A DNA stretch of 64,000 nt from Cohnella herbarum (lineage in GTDB: Bacteria; Bacillota; Bacilli; Paenibacillales; Paenibacillaceae): NCBI RefSeq assembly GCF_012849095.1, contig NZ_CP051680.1:5239501-5303500 (forward strand). The letters are read 5' to 3'. Of the stretch, positions 28,187-37,164 are shown one piece after another; the first letter of the stretch is position 1; each line of letters opens with the position of its first letter. The notes under the pieces were generated by a model, which did no database searches, had not been told where the DNA came from, and saw only the letters and a program-made list of their open reading frames with translations. A program made the position numbers and the translations under genes.

Positions 28187-28525
28187 GTGAAACCCCTCCA
28201 GGATCGATTTCTCTTCCCTTCGACCAAGTTGAACACGACAAAACCAACCCGGTTCTATACGTTCTGACCCTGCATTGTTGTTGGGAAAATGAACGTTGAT
28301 AATGATCCTGTAGTAATAAGAAAGAAATCTCTATACTCATGGGGAAAATAATTGACTGGGGTAACGTTCTATGACAATTAAATAATAGGTAGACCGTGCA
28401 TAATTGAAGAGATGGTTGGCTGAATGTCGCCGAGATTAAAATCAAAGCCCCATAAACATAATTCGCCTAAATTATCTAAAACCCTTCACTTTTTCTGCTC
28501 CCAGCAAGCGGTTACTGCCAATTTT
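28187..28525. other. Intergenic region upstream of the LuxR-family gene
   Basis: No supported gene. It should contain the promoter of the minus-strand regulator, but I cannot fix its -35 and -10. The region ends at the attachment-like repeat at 28526. Confidence 0.4.
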
Positions 28526-28573
28526 TTCGCCGTCGCTTATGATAAGGTTCAGCTTAACGGGTTTATCGGCGAA
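28526..28573 (+). repeat. rlmH-3'-end-like attachment repeat
   Basis: 48 bp starting TTCGCCGTCGCTTATGATAA and ending ATCGGCGAA. The first half complements to Glu-Pro-Tyr-His-Lys codons, as at the end of rlmH. The second half (CTTAACGGGTTTATCGGCGAA region) is shared with the copies at 57541 and 62083. TTCGCCG and CGGCGAA form the outer inverted ends. Confidence 0.85.
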
Positions 28574-28667
28574 AATTAAGGCAAGACCACATGATCGCAA
28601 TCGATCACAACTCCTTTAAATCGCTCTGGCTAGACAGTTTGTTAGACGAATTACGCTCTCCGCCTAA

Positions 28668-28718
28668 GAAAAGCACCCCCTCACTTGAGCACTACGCTCA
28701 AATACAGAGAGGGTGCTA
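28668..28718 (-). terminator. Branched terminator hairpin
   Basis: AGCACCCTCTC pairs with GAGGGGGTGCT on the minus strand and encloses an inner TTGAGC/GCTCAA hairpin. TTTTC follows. It ends transcription coming from the hydrolase gene or the RNA block at 28722-28935. Confidence 0.75.
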
Positions 28719-28721
28719 TTT

Positions 28722-28935
28722 AAATGCTCGAAGCAGTTCCTTGTTGATCTTCCTTAAGTGATCAGCCCTGTTGCTCCGCCCGCACGGCTCACGACCGCCG
28801 CGCCTTTAGGAGACATGTCCTAGCCCTACCGGGGTAGCGGTGCCCAATCAAGTCACCCCAAAGATGGTGACCGCGTCTCATTCCACCCTCCGGTCAACCC
28901 GGAGGGCAGGCTTAACCTTAAAGCTCTTGAGACTA
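28722..28935 (-). ncRNA. Candidate structured RNA (unidentified)
   Basis: This GC-rich block is noncoding and dense in pairings on the minus strand: GTCTCA with TGAGAC closing a stem around CCCTCCGG-GTTGA-CCGGAGGG, then GTCACC/GGTGAC, a TACCCCGGTA palindrome, and TGATC/GATCA near the 3' side. It starts at the stop codon of the hydrolase gene and ends in a terminator. The size and hairpin layout remind me of HEARO/IscB-type omega RNAs or another mobile-element RNA, but no IscB, IsrB or TnpB gene is adjacent and I cannot confirm a family. Confidence 0.35.
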
Positions 28936-29877
28936 GGTGGCATCCTGCTGTTCCAGCCATCTCAAAATCGCTTGGTTTGTTTCTTCCGGCTTTTCTTGCT
29001 GGATCCAATGACTGCAATCCAGATTGACCACTTCCACATTGGGCACGAATTTTTCCAGATTTCCGGATTTCGGGATCGCATCCCGGTCGCCATAGATCAT
29101 GAGCGCGGGTTGTTGGATGACAGGATCCACGTCCGCCAATAAGCGCCAGTTGCGGTCAAGGTTCCTGTACCAATTTATGCTGCCCCTGAACCCTGATGTT
29201 TCAAAGGCGGATACGAAAACGGCCAGTTCGCTTTCGCTCATCAAGGGCTCGCCGAGCGGTGTTTCCGCGTTGGCAAGATTGATCATCACCATGCCTGGCT
29301 CAGGTGCTCTGAGAGGCTCGTTCTTGCGGTACAGATTGCGAAGAAACCGAAACGTATTCTTATCCAATACGGCGTCCGCGACACCTGGCTGTCGATTGAA
29401 GTGGACAAAATAGTAGTCGCCGCCGAGGATTTCCTCCAAGAACTCGATCCAGGGTTTTTCTCCGCGTTCCTGATAGGGCAAGCTCAGATTGATCACCTTG
29501 TTCACGCGGTTTGGATGCAACAAGGTCAGTCCCCAAACGACCATCGCACCCCAATCATGACCGACAAAGGTGGCGTCCTCGTATCCATAGTGATCGAGAA
29601 GGGCGACGAGATCGCCCGACAAGTGTTCAATGTCGTAATCCGTCACCTCGGCCGGGCGGGAAGAGTTGCCGTAACCCCGCTGGTTCGGGACGATGACGTG
29701 GTATCCCGCTGCGACAAGCGCGGGCACCTGATAGCGCCAGGAAAAAGCATGTTCAGGCCAGCCGTGGCAGAGAACAATGGGTTTTCCTGCGTTTTCTCGG
29801 CCTGCTTCAAAGACTTCGAGTTCTACAGCGTTGACTGAAATGAGGGTGGGCTTGGGGAAATCGATTGGATTAAACAT
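28933..29877 (-). CDS. Alpha/beta hydrolase, epoxide-hydrolase-like (314 aa)
   Basis: ATG at 29877 follows AAGGAGG; upstream in-frame codons have no such site and would cross the operator. HGWPE near residue 39 forms the oxyanion-hole motif of epoxide hydrolases. GHDWGA near residue 106 holds the nucleophilic Asp, as in epoxide hydrolases and dehalogenases rather than the Ser of esterases. GDRDAIP supplies a candidate acid and CSHWIQQEKPEE the catalytic His. A cytoplasmic detoxifying or catabolic enzyme is likely; the substrate is unknown. It is divergent from a WYL regulator. Confidence 0.88.
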   Translation of the reverse strand: MFNPIDFPKPTLISVNAVELEVFEAGRENAGKPIVLCHGWPEHAFSWRYQVPALVAAGYHVIVPNQRGYGNSSRPAEVTDYDIEHLSGDLVALLDHYGYEDATFVGHDWGAMVVWGLTLLHPNRVNKVINLSLPYQERGEKPWIEFLEEILGGDYYFVHFNRQPGVADAVLDKNTFRFLRNLYRKNEPLRAPEPGMVMINLANAETPLGEPLMSESELAVFVSAFETSGFRGSINWYRNLDRNWRLLADVDPVIQQPALMIYGDRDAIPKSGNLEKFVPNVEVVNLDCSHWIQQEKPEETNQAILRWLEQQDAT

Positions 29878-29924
29878 GGAATCAAAACCTCCTTCTTGTG
29901 ATACATGTAGTATAATGGTTAAAT

Positions 29925-29944
29925 GGTGACACCTTATTGTCACC
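29925..29944. promoter_or_regulatory. Operator between the hydrolase and WYL-regulator genes
   Basis: Inverted repeat GGTGACA-CCTTAT-TGTCACC with 7-bp arms lies in the roughly 100-bp divergent gap, beside a TATAAT at 29911-29916. It is a likely binding site for the adjacent regulator. Confidence 0.6.
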
Positions 29945-29979
29945 GTTCTGAAATCATGTAGAAAAAAAAGAGGGCAATT

Positions 29980-30891
29980 ATGGACAAAGTGGAGCGACTC
30001 ATTTCGATTATCATGATCTTGCTGAAAAAAGAGCTTGTTTCTGCAAAGGAATTCTCGCAACTATTCAATGTTTCCAAAAGAACGATCCTTCGCGATATGG
30101 AAACATTGAGCTTATCGAACATCCCGATCTATTCTGTCAATGGGGTCAAAGGCGGCTACGGCATAATGGATGAATACAAGGTTGATAAACGCCTTTTAAA
30201 CAGCTCCGATTTACAGAATATATTAACCGCGCTCGGCGGATTGGAACAACTCCTCCTTACCGAAGAAGTTGAAAGAACGATAAAAAAAATAGAGGCAATG
30301 GTTAGTCCATTGTCTCTGAATCGTTCTATTCAACTGTCGTTTTATGATTGGGTAGGTCGGTCCGAGATTCTTGAAACCTTAAAGACATGTCAAGAATCCA
30401 TTTTAAAGAAAAGGCTGGTTTCGTTTGATTATATAGATAAAGACGGGGCTGTAACGCATAGAACGGTCGAGCCCTATGAGCTGCATTTTAGCGAATCGAG
30501 TTGGTATTTGAAAGGATTCTGTTTACAACGCCAGGGATATCGAACATTCAAGTTATCCCGGATCGATCCTATTACTATGGATGAACGCGCGTTTCATCCT
30601 AGAGAAGATTGGTCAGAGCAAGAACACGAAGCAAGTTATCAGCCGCAATTCGTCACGATTAAGGCATGGATATCGCCTAGCATAAAAGATCAAATCATCG
30701 AAAGGTATGGTCGAAGAAGTATTGAAGACCATGGTTCCGGACTTTTATTAGCAACCCTTTATGTCCCTCAAAATCGTATGGGATTTCAATTTATAGCAAG
30801 CTTCGGCATTCATCTGAGAGTTGTAGAGCCCAAAACCTATGTGGAAGACTTTCGAAATTATTTATCTCAAATGATGGAGAACTATTCCTGA
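29980..30891 (+). CDS. YafY-type HTH and WYL-domain transcriptional regulator (303 aa)
   Basis: The N-terminus has a DeoR/HTH_11-like winged helix (VERLISIIMILLKKELVSAK, then FNVSKRTILRDMETL; about residues 3-55) followed by the GGYG wing. A WYL domain (about 140-220) includes VEPYELHFSESSWYLKGFCL and the Arg-rich strand FKLSRIDPI. The C-terminal WCX-like extension completes the family layout. WYL proteins sense small ligands or nucleic acid. Divergence from the hydrolase gene and the shared palindrome suggest it controls that gene. Confidence 0.9.
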   Translation: MDKVERLISIIMILLKKELVSAKEFSQLFNVSKRTILRDMETLSLSNIPIYSVNGVKGGYGIMDEYKVDKRLLNSSDLQNILTALGGLEQLLLTEEVERTIKKIEAMVSPLSLNRSIQLSFYDWVGRSEILETLKTCQESILKKRLVSFDYIDKDGAVTHRTVEPYELHFSESSWYLKGFCLQRQGYRTFKLSRIDPITMDERAFHPREDWSEQEHEASYQPQFVTIKAWISPSIKDQIIERYGRRSIEDHGSGLLLATLYVPQNRMGFQFIASFGIHLRVVEPKTYVEDFRNYLSQMMENYS

Positions 30892-30918
30892 TAAATTACT
30901 AGTCTCGGCGTCAATGTC

Positions 30919-32490
30919 TCAGTCGTAATCGCCCGGATTGACGCCGACGTGCTTCTTAAACTGAATATAGAAGTGGTTAATATTTTTGTATCCTACCCGC
31001 TCCGAGATTTGTTGAATCGACCTGCCGTTCTCTTTAAGCATCCGCTTGGCTTGCTCGATCCGCAGCGCGTGTACGTAGTCGTTAAAGTACTCGCCCGTTT
31101 CTTTCTTGAAGAGCTGACCGAGATAACTGGCATTAAAATAGAACAGGTTCGACAATTGCTTGAGATTGATCGCTTCCGTATAATGGCCGCGGACATAGCT
31201 TAAAATCTCGTCGATCGGGTCGCCGCGCCGATCCTCCGATTGCCGGAGATACGAACAAACGGCTTCGCAGATTTCCGTCAGCATCCGTCCGATCTCGGCC
31301 TGATCGCGCAGCCGAAGCAAGTCTTCAGCATAGCCGCGCTTCCCCGCGAACAACTGCTCCCAATCGCCGTTCTCCTCCAGTACGAGGCGGGAGATTCCGA
31401 CGATCACGAGCTTAAGCACGTCGGCGATCGTGGAGTAAGGAACGGCTTGCCGGCTAAACCGGGCAAGCAGCTCCGCGATTTCCCTGCGCGCGGCGTCCAT
31501 ATCCTTATTCTTGACCGCCCGGAGCAGATCTTGATCGTGCCATCCGAACGACCACACGTCGACCGACATATTAATGTCATCGTGAAAATATACCCCGTGC
31601 TCGGACGAGAAGAAGCTACCGTGCAGCGCATTCTCCGCGGACCGATAGGACTCCGGCAATTCCGTCCACGAATGCACCGTCTTGCCGACGCCCGCGACAG
31701 CTTGAATCCTGGCATACGAGAGCAGACATTCAACCATGCGATCGGCCATACCCGCCAGGCGTTGGCGCTCGAAACCGGATTGTGCGCTTTTCAAGAGAAT
31801 GCCGATTCGAGCGTCCGAAATTTCGAACAGATCTCCTCGACCTTCCTCCTGAAGCAATTCTTCTACAATATTGCGCGCGGCGAATTTCAGCAGCCGAATG
31901 TCGCTTCCGGAACGTTGCAGCAGCATGTCTCCGCATCGATCGATGTCGACGATCAAGAACCCGTAAGACCGGGCTTGCCGGATCTCTCCGAGGGAGAGCA
32001 CGCCATCGCGAAGAAGCAGCTCGTCCGACACCTGCTCTCCCTTCGCCAGCTTCAAGATCAAGTACTCCCGCAGCGCTTCCGCCCGGTGGCGTTCCGCAAG
32101 CTTCTCCGTCAGCTCCGCCGCAAGCTGCTCCTTAATTGAAGCAAGCTCGCGGTTCAGTTCGCCCGGGTCGACGGGCTTCAGTAAAAAGCAAGCAACGCCG
32201 AACTTCATCGCTTCCTGCGCGTACGAGAAATCGTTGTATCCGCTCAGGATGACGAGTTTTGTCTCCGGAGATATCGCGCGAATTCTCTCGCATAGCCGCA
32301 AACCGTCCGTCTCTGGCATGCGGATATCCGTAATGACGATATCCGGACGGGTACGCTCGAACAGCTCGACCGCCTCTGTTCCGTCCCGCGCCTCGGCGAC
32401 GATCCGAAATCCTTGATCGCCCCGGTCGATGATAATTTTTAAGCCTTGCCGAATATCGTATTCGTCATCGACGATCATGACCTTCAACAT
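30919..32490 (-). CDS. YesN-type response regulator with AraC output (523 aa)
   Basis: A receiver domain at about residues 1-120 shows the acidic pair DDE (9-11), phosphoacceptor Asp in IVITDIRMPETDG near 54, and the conserved Lys in LLKPVDPGE near 104. A central helical region follows, then two AraC helix-turn-helix motifs at the C-terminus (about 420-523, with NLKQLSNLFYFNASYLGQLF and IQQISERVGYKNINHFYIQF). ATG at 32490 has a GGGGG site; its first 26 bases overlap the end of the sensor kinase gene. It should activate the sugar operon upstream when phosphorylated. Confidence 0.93.
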   Translation of the reverse strand: MLKVMIVDDEYDIRQGLKIIIDRGDQGFRIVAEARDGTEAVELFERTRPDIVITDIRMPETDGLRLCERIRAISPETKLVILSGYNDFSYAQEAMKFGVACFLLKPVDPGELNRELASIKEQLAAELTEKLAERHRAEALREYLILKLAKGEQVSDELLLRDGVLSLGEIRQARSYGFLIVDIDRCGDMLLQRSGSDIRLLKFAARNIVEELLQEEGRGDLFEISDARIGILLKSAQSGFERQRLAGMADRMVECLLSYARIQAVAGVGKTVHSWTELPESYRSAENALHGSFFSSEHGVYFHDDINMSVDVWSFGWHDQDLLRAVKNKDMDAARREIAELLARFSRQAVPYSTIADVLKLVIVGISRLVLEENGDWEQLFAGKRGYAEDLLRLRDQAEIGRMLTEICEAVCSYLRQSEDRRGDPIDEILSYVRGHYTEAINLKQLSNLFYFNASYLGQLFKKETGEYFNDYVHALRIEQAKRMLKENGRSIQQISERVGYKNINHFYIQFKKHVGVNPGDYD

Positions 32491-34339
32491 TCGAATCCCC
32501 CGTCTCTAGTCGCTCTTGTTGTTCGAGAGGCATGCTTAGCGTTACAACCGTCCCCTCTCCCGGCCGGCTTTGAATCGTCACCCCGTGCGAATCGCCGAAA
32601 TGCAGCCGAATCCGGTCGTGAACGTTCTTAATCCCGATGCTCTGCTCGTTATCTAAAGATTGTTGCCAATTTAACGCCCCTTGAATTTCGATTAGCTTGT
32701 CCGGCTCCATGCCCAGCCCGTCATCCCGGATCTCGATCGTCAGTTCAGAGCCCGAACCGCTGCCGCTAATCGCGATCATACCCTGTCCGCGTTTCTTCTC
32801 CAGACCGTGCTGGATCGCGTTCTCTACGATCGGCTGAAGGATCAGCTTCGGAATGCGCAGCGCCATCCATTCGGAAGGAATCTCGATTCGATAGCCGATC
32901 TTATCCTTGAACCGGCTTCTCTGGATTTCCAGATAACTCGCTACGAATTCGAGCTCGTCCGCGAGCGTGACGACGCCGGACTGCCAATTTAGGCTTTTAC
33001 GTAAAATTTTCGATAAGTTAAGAACCATGTCCGACGCTTCTTGATGGTCGTCCGTCGGAAGCTGTAGAAGCTTCATTCGGATGGAATCCAGCGTATTGAA
33101 CAGGAAATGGGGATGAATCTGACTCTGCAGGGCGTACAGCTCCGCTTCGCGTTTCTTGATGTTAATGTCCTTGATCTTGACCTGGGCCAGATAGTTTTCT
33201 TGAATCATCCTCTCCAGCCCCTCGACCATCCGATTAAAGCTGCGCGTCATGATTCCGATCTCGTCACGGTAGCCCTTATCCTCGATCGTCGAGAATTCGC
33301 CGTTCCTCAGGCTTTTCATTTTGCCTACCAACGTCTTGATACCGTTCGTGATCCGATCCAGGAAAAATAGGAATAACACGCACGACAGGACGGCCATGAC
33401 GGCCATCGCGGCGATTCCGATCGTCCGTACCCGTTTCTCTTCCCTCAGAAGATGGTCGATCGGAATGAGCGAGTAGACTTTCCAGCCGGTCAGATTAATA
33501 TCCGACTCGATCGTTTCGAAGAGCACCTTGTAGGTTTGGTCGGTTTTGACCTCCGCCGCTCCATGCCGCTGGCCGCTCGTCTGCACATAGAACGGTTCTT
33601 CGGAGATCGAAGTTCCGACCCGATCGCGATCGTTGGAAGACACCACCCGTCCCTGATCGTCCGCGATGAGAATCCGATTGTTCACGGGATCGCTTTCTTT
33701 CATCAGAGCATACAGTAACGTCTCCGGCAATCGGACGACCGCGACTCCGTAGATTTCGCCGCTATACTCGCGGATCGATCTAGACAAGTACAATCTTCCG
33801 TTTTCCAGTCCCCACGCGATTCCCATACCCACTTCTATTGCGCTTGAATACGCCTTTCCGCTTCGGATCCGTTCGTCCGCATAGGCATAGATTCCGAGTC
33901 CCGGCAACAGCGTTTCGTTTAGAAAATAGATGTTAAGCGAGACTAGTCCGTCCGGGATAGTCAGATTATTTGTAATCGGTTTCAAATAGTTGTTGTAAGC
34001 ATCGATGCTATCCCGGTTATCCGCGTAGGAACGCTGCGGGTTCAAATAGCTTCTCAAATAGGAATCGAACGCGAACCTGTCCAGAATTTCCGTTTGGCGA
34101 TCGAGCAGTTCTTTCAGATTCAGTTGAACCTGCTTGACGGATTCTTGGGACAGCTCGGTCGTCTGACGGACGACCAGATTCCCGTAAACTTGCAGGATCA
34201 CCTGCCCGATGACGAGAAAAGGGACGGTAATCGTGAAGCAATAGAGGAGAATTAGTTTCGACTTCATGCTCATTCCGGCAATACTTCGCGGCCACTTCAT
34301 AGATGCGTTCACCAACCCTGAGCGAAACTTGTGTTCCAT
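32465..34339 (-). CDS. YesM-type sensor histidine kinase (624 aa)
   Basis: A transmembrane helix (about residues 28-50), an extracellular Cache-like sensor region (about 55-320), a second helix (about 325-347) and a HAMP linker are followed by the His_kinase segment SQIHPHFLFNTLDSIR (about 415) and an HATPase domain with the N box VENAIQHGLEKKRG and G box DDGLGM. The start is uncertain: ATG codons at 34339, 34300 and 34267 lack strong ribosome binding sites. It is coupled to the overlapping response regulator gene. Location behind a binding lipoprotein suggests it senses an oligosaccharide outside the cell. Confidence 0.9.
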   Translation of the reverse strand: MEHKFRSGLVNASMKWPRSIAGMSMKSKLILLYCFTITVPFLVIGQVILQVYGNLVVRQTTELSQESVKQVQLNLKELLDRQTEILDRFAFDSYLRSYLNPQRSYADNRDSIDAYNNYLKPITNNLTIPDGLVSLNIYFLNETLLPGLGIYAYADERIRSGKAYSSAIEVGMGIAWGLENGRLYLSRSIREYSGEIYGVAVVRLPETLLYALMKESDPVNNRILIADDQGRVVSSNDRDRVGTSISEEPFYVQTSGQRHGAAEVKTDQTYKVLFETIESDINLTGWKVYSLIPIDHLLREEKRVRTIGIAAMAVMAVLSCVLFLFFLDRITNGIKTLVGKMKSLRNGEFSTIEDKGYRDEIGIMTRSFNRMVEGLERMIQENYLAQVKIKDINIKKREAELYALQSQIHPHFLFNTLDSIRMKLLQLPTDDHQEASDMVLNLSKILRKSLNWQSGVVTLADELEFVASYLEIQRSRFKDKIGYRIEIPSEWMALRIPKLILQPIVENAIQHGLEKKRGQGMIAISGSGSGSELTIEIRDDGLGMEPDKLIEIQGALNWQQSLDNEQSIGIKNVHDRIRLHFGDSHGVTIQSRPGEGTVVTLSMPLEQQERLETGDSNVEGHDRR

Positions 34340-34372
34340 AAGTATAGCTTACAATCCCCTGCGCGGGTACGC

Positions 34373-34402
34373 GAAAAGGAGCATCGCAAAATGCTCCTTT
34401 TC
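34373..34402 (-). terminator. Terminator between the transport operon and the sensor kinase gene
   Basis: AAAAGGAGCAT pairs with ATGCTCCTTTT. On the minus strand TTTTC follows. It separates the binding-protein gene from the kinase gene and could allow partial read-through. Confidence 0.8.
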
Positions 34403-34412
34403 CCTTGCGGGA

Positions 34413-36179
34413 TTAGCCTTGTTTAAATGCCTTCAACTGCTGCTTCATCTCTTCGTATTTTTTGTCGTAGAAGTCGACGATCTCTTGAATGCCCATACCG
34501 TCCAAATCCTTCAGGAACTTTTCTTTGGCGGCGGCAAAATCTTCCGGCGTTTTCGAATACACGATTTTCGCAATGTTATTGTCCAGGTACGCGTTAAGGG
34601 ACTGTTCCTTGATCGCCAATTCGCTGTTGGCTTCCGGAGCGATCGAATCGATCAGCGCCGTGTTGGCCGTGCGGTGCTCGCGCGTCTCGTACTGCTGTAC
34701 CGGATACTTCAAACCGTAATCCTTCATGAATTGCTTCTCGCCTTCGGTATAATCCTTCTCCCAACGCTCCGGCGAATTGTCGGTATACCGCGTTTTCCAA
34801 CCTTGCGGGCTGACGTAGCCGCCGTTCAGAATGAAGTTCGGCGCCACGTAGGTCGAGCCTCTCTTCTTCGCCTCGTCCGGGTCGACCGGCTGGTTCGGAT
34901 CCCGCTCCTTCATAACCGGCACTCCGTTTACCTTATCCCAATGCTGTCCCTCGAGGCCGTTCCAGAACAGCTCGGAACCTTCGTAGGAAGCGACGAAATT
35001 AAGCAACTGCAGCACTCTCTCGATATTCTTTCCGTTCTTCGGCACGGACCAATACATGCCGTTGCCTGCCGGGAAGGAGAATTCGTAGAACGTATAGTCC
35101 TTCTTCGAATCGAGCAGCGTCGGAACGAAGCCTTTCTCGGGATCCTTCTTGCTCAGGATTACGCTGTTCGGCCAACCGATCTGCCAACTGGCCAAGCCGA
35201 CGTGGTACCGAAGGGCTTTGCCTTTGTCTTGCACTTGCTGGAACTTCATCGTCGCGGACTCCGGATCGAGCAACCCTTTGATATAAGCTTTATTATAGAA
35301 CTCCATCGACTTCCAGAAGGAATTATCCGGGGCGTTAAGCCTTGGAGCGACCTTATCGTTCTCGATATCCAGGTAGATAAAGCTCTTGCTTCCCCAGTAG
35401 CCGTCATAATGAGACTTGTCCCAGTCCAAGTACGCCCAGCCTTGCGGATCTGCGAACGGTATGCCGAACGTATAGGTCTTCTGGCCGTCCGCGTTCTTCG
35501 GCTCGAGCTTCTGCGCTTCCTCGCCGAATTTCAGCAGATCGTCGAGCGACTCCAGCTTCGGGCTGCCCATCTTTTTGTACAGATCATAACGGTATTGGAA
35601 GACGGCGTCCATTCCGTTCGGGAAAAAGTTAATGTAGTTCACGTTGCCGGGCAAGAAGTACGTGGCGTCGCGCCCGTTGGACATCATCAGCTTGCTGAGC
35701 GCCATGGCGTCCGGGATATTCTTGGCGATCTCCGGCGCGTTCTGGGCCACGAGCTCGTCCAGCGGAATGATCAAGTCGTTTTCCAATAGCATCTTGTTCG
35801 TATCGCTGTCGCTGTTCACGATTAGATCCGGCAAATTGTTGCTGGCGATCAGAGCGCTTAGCTTCTGCTTAGCGTCTCCGGATCCCATGTAAGGCGACCA
35901 GTCGATCTTGATGCCCGTGCGTTTCTCCAGCTCGTTCATGACCGGATTGTCCAAGATTTCGGAAGGCGTCACGATCTGCTGGCTGTGAAATACCTTTAAG
36001 GTAACCGGCGTCAGATCCGGCTCCTTGCCGACCCCCTCCTGCGTGCTCTTCGCGCTCTCGGAAGCCGTCGGCGTCCCGGAATTCGCTGCTTCTTTTTTCT
36101 CTCCGGAACAACCCATCATTAAACTGAAACTTAAAGCGAATACGAGGCCTGACGCAATTCCTTTCGATCCTCTGACCAT
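34413..36179 (-). CDS. Sugar ABC transporter substrate-binding lipoprotein, LplA-like (588 aa)
   Basis: A lipoprotein signal peptide ends with a SLMMGC lipobox (Cys about residue 24), followed by a Ser/Thr/Glu linker. The mature part has the size (over 500 residues) and features of LplA/YtcQ-type binding proteins for oligosaccharides, for example LKVFHSQQIV and MLLENDLIIPLDELV. GGGAGGAC precedes the ATG. It works with the two permeases encoded just upstream. No ATPase gene is nearby, so a shared MsmX-type ATPase is expected, as is known for this transporter class. Confidence 0.92.
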   Translation of the reverse strand: MVRGSKGIASGLVFALSFSLMMGCSGEKKEAANSGTPTASESAKSTQEGVGKEPDLTPVTLKVFHSQQIVTPSEILDNPVMNELEKRTGIKIDWSPYMGSGDAKQKLSALIASNNLPDLIVNSDSDTNKMLLENDLIIPLDELVAQNAPEIAKNIPDAMALSKLMMSNGRDATYFLPGNVNYINFFPNGMDAVFQYRYDLYKKMGSPKLESLDDLLKFGEEAQKLEPKNADGQKTYTFGIPFADPQGWAYLDWDKSHYDGYWGSKSFIYLDIENDKVAPRLNAPDNSFWKSMEFYNKAYIKGLLDPESATMKFQQVQDKGKALRYHVGLASWQIGWPNSVILSKKDPEKGFVPTLLDSKKDYTFYEFSFPAGNGMYWSVPKNGKNIERVLQLLNFVASYEGSELFWNGLEGQHWDKVNGVPVMKERDPNQPVDPDEAKKRGSTYVAPNFILNGGYVSPQGWKTRYTDNSPERWEKDYTEGEKQFMKDYGLKYPVQQYETREHRTANTALIDSIAPEANSELAIKEQSLNAYLDNNIAKIVYSKTPEDFAAAKEKFLKDLDGMGIQEIVDFYDKKYEEMKQQLKAFKQG

Positions 36180-36254
36180 GTGATGTCCTCCCTAGAATGA
36201 TAGTTCTATGCTATTACGGCGAGGCGTTCGCCACAACCCCAATAGTCGCTTTCG

Positions 36255-37136
36255 TCAGCCTTTAACGGCTCCTAACATGATGCCTTTCACGAAATACTTC
36301 TGCAGAAACGGATAAACGAGGAAAATCGGCGCAATGACGAGAACGGTAATGCCCATGCGCAGCGATTGCGGCGTAACCGAGATCGCGCTCTCCATCGTCG
36401 ATAGCGCCGCGGCATCCCTCAGGTTATAAGATTGGCTCTGGATATAATTCAGCAGCAGCAATTGCAGTGTCATCCATTTGGAATTGGTTACATAATAGAG
36501 ATTGTCCACCCAGCTGTTCCATTGCCCGACCGCGCTGAAGATCGCCACCGTAGCTAGAATGGGTTTGGATAGGGGCAGCACGATTTTACGGAAAATCGTA
36601 AAGACGCCCGCCCCCTCGAGCATCGCCGCTTCCTCCAAGGCGATCGGGAGCTGCTCGAAGTACGTTTTGATCAAAACGAGAAAAAACGCGTTAACGATGC
36701 CCGGCAGCACGTATACCCAATACGTATCGAGCAGATGCAGCTCGGACATCAGAATGTAGTTCGGAATCAGACCTACGCTGATGTACATCGTGAAAATGAC
36801 GCCGAAGTACATCGTTCTCCTGAACGGAAGCTGCTTCTTAGTCAATCCGTAGGCCAGCATCGAGGAGCCGGCCAGCGTTAGGAACGTGCCGACGACCGCT
36901 CTGGATAAGGACACGAAGAAAGGTCCGATCAGATCGTTCTTCGTGAAGATCTGCTCGTAATTGACCCAAGTGAAGCCTTTCGGGAGCAAGAACGCGGGCG
37001 CGGACAAAATTCGCGCGGGCACCGACACCGAATTGATCAGAATGTAATAAAAAGGGTAGCTCGTCAACAGCACGAGTACGGAGAGGAACACAATGTTGCC
37101 TACGTCGAATCCCTTCTGCGAAATGGCTCTTAACAA
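36255..37136 (-). CDS. Carbohydrate ABC transporter permease, LplC/YtcP type (293 aa)
   Basis: The start is placed at TTG 37136 (LLRAISQKGFD), nine bases after AAGGAGG; longer in-frame extensions run into the preceding permease gene. There are about six membrane helices. The EAA loop EEAAMLEGAGVFTIFRKIVL (about 185-205) contacts the ATPase. It ends with the family-typical KYFVKGIMLGAVKG. It pairs with the permease at 37165-38118. Confidence 0.92.
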   Translation of the reverse strand: MLRAISQKGFDVGNIVFLSVLVLLTSYPFYYILINSVSVPARILSAPAFLLPKGFTWVNYEQIFTKNDLIGPFFVSLSRAVVGTFLTLAGSSMLAYGLTKKQLPFRRTMYFGVIFTMYISVGLIPNYILMSELHLLDTYWVYVLPGIVNAFFLVLIKTYFEQLPIALEEAAMLEGAGVFTIFRKIVLPLSKPILATVAIFSAVGQWNSWVDNLYYVTNSKWMTLQLLLLNYIQSQSYNLRDAAALSTMESAISVTPQSLRMGITVLVIAPIFLVYPFLQKYFVKGIMLGAVKG

Positions 37137-37164
37137 GTGACCACGCCTCCTTTCCGGTAAGGGG

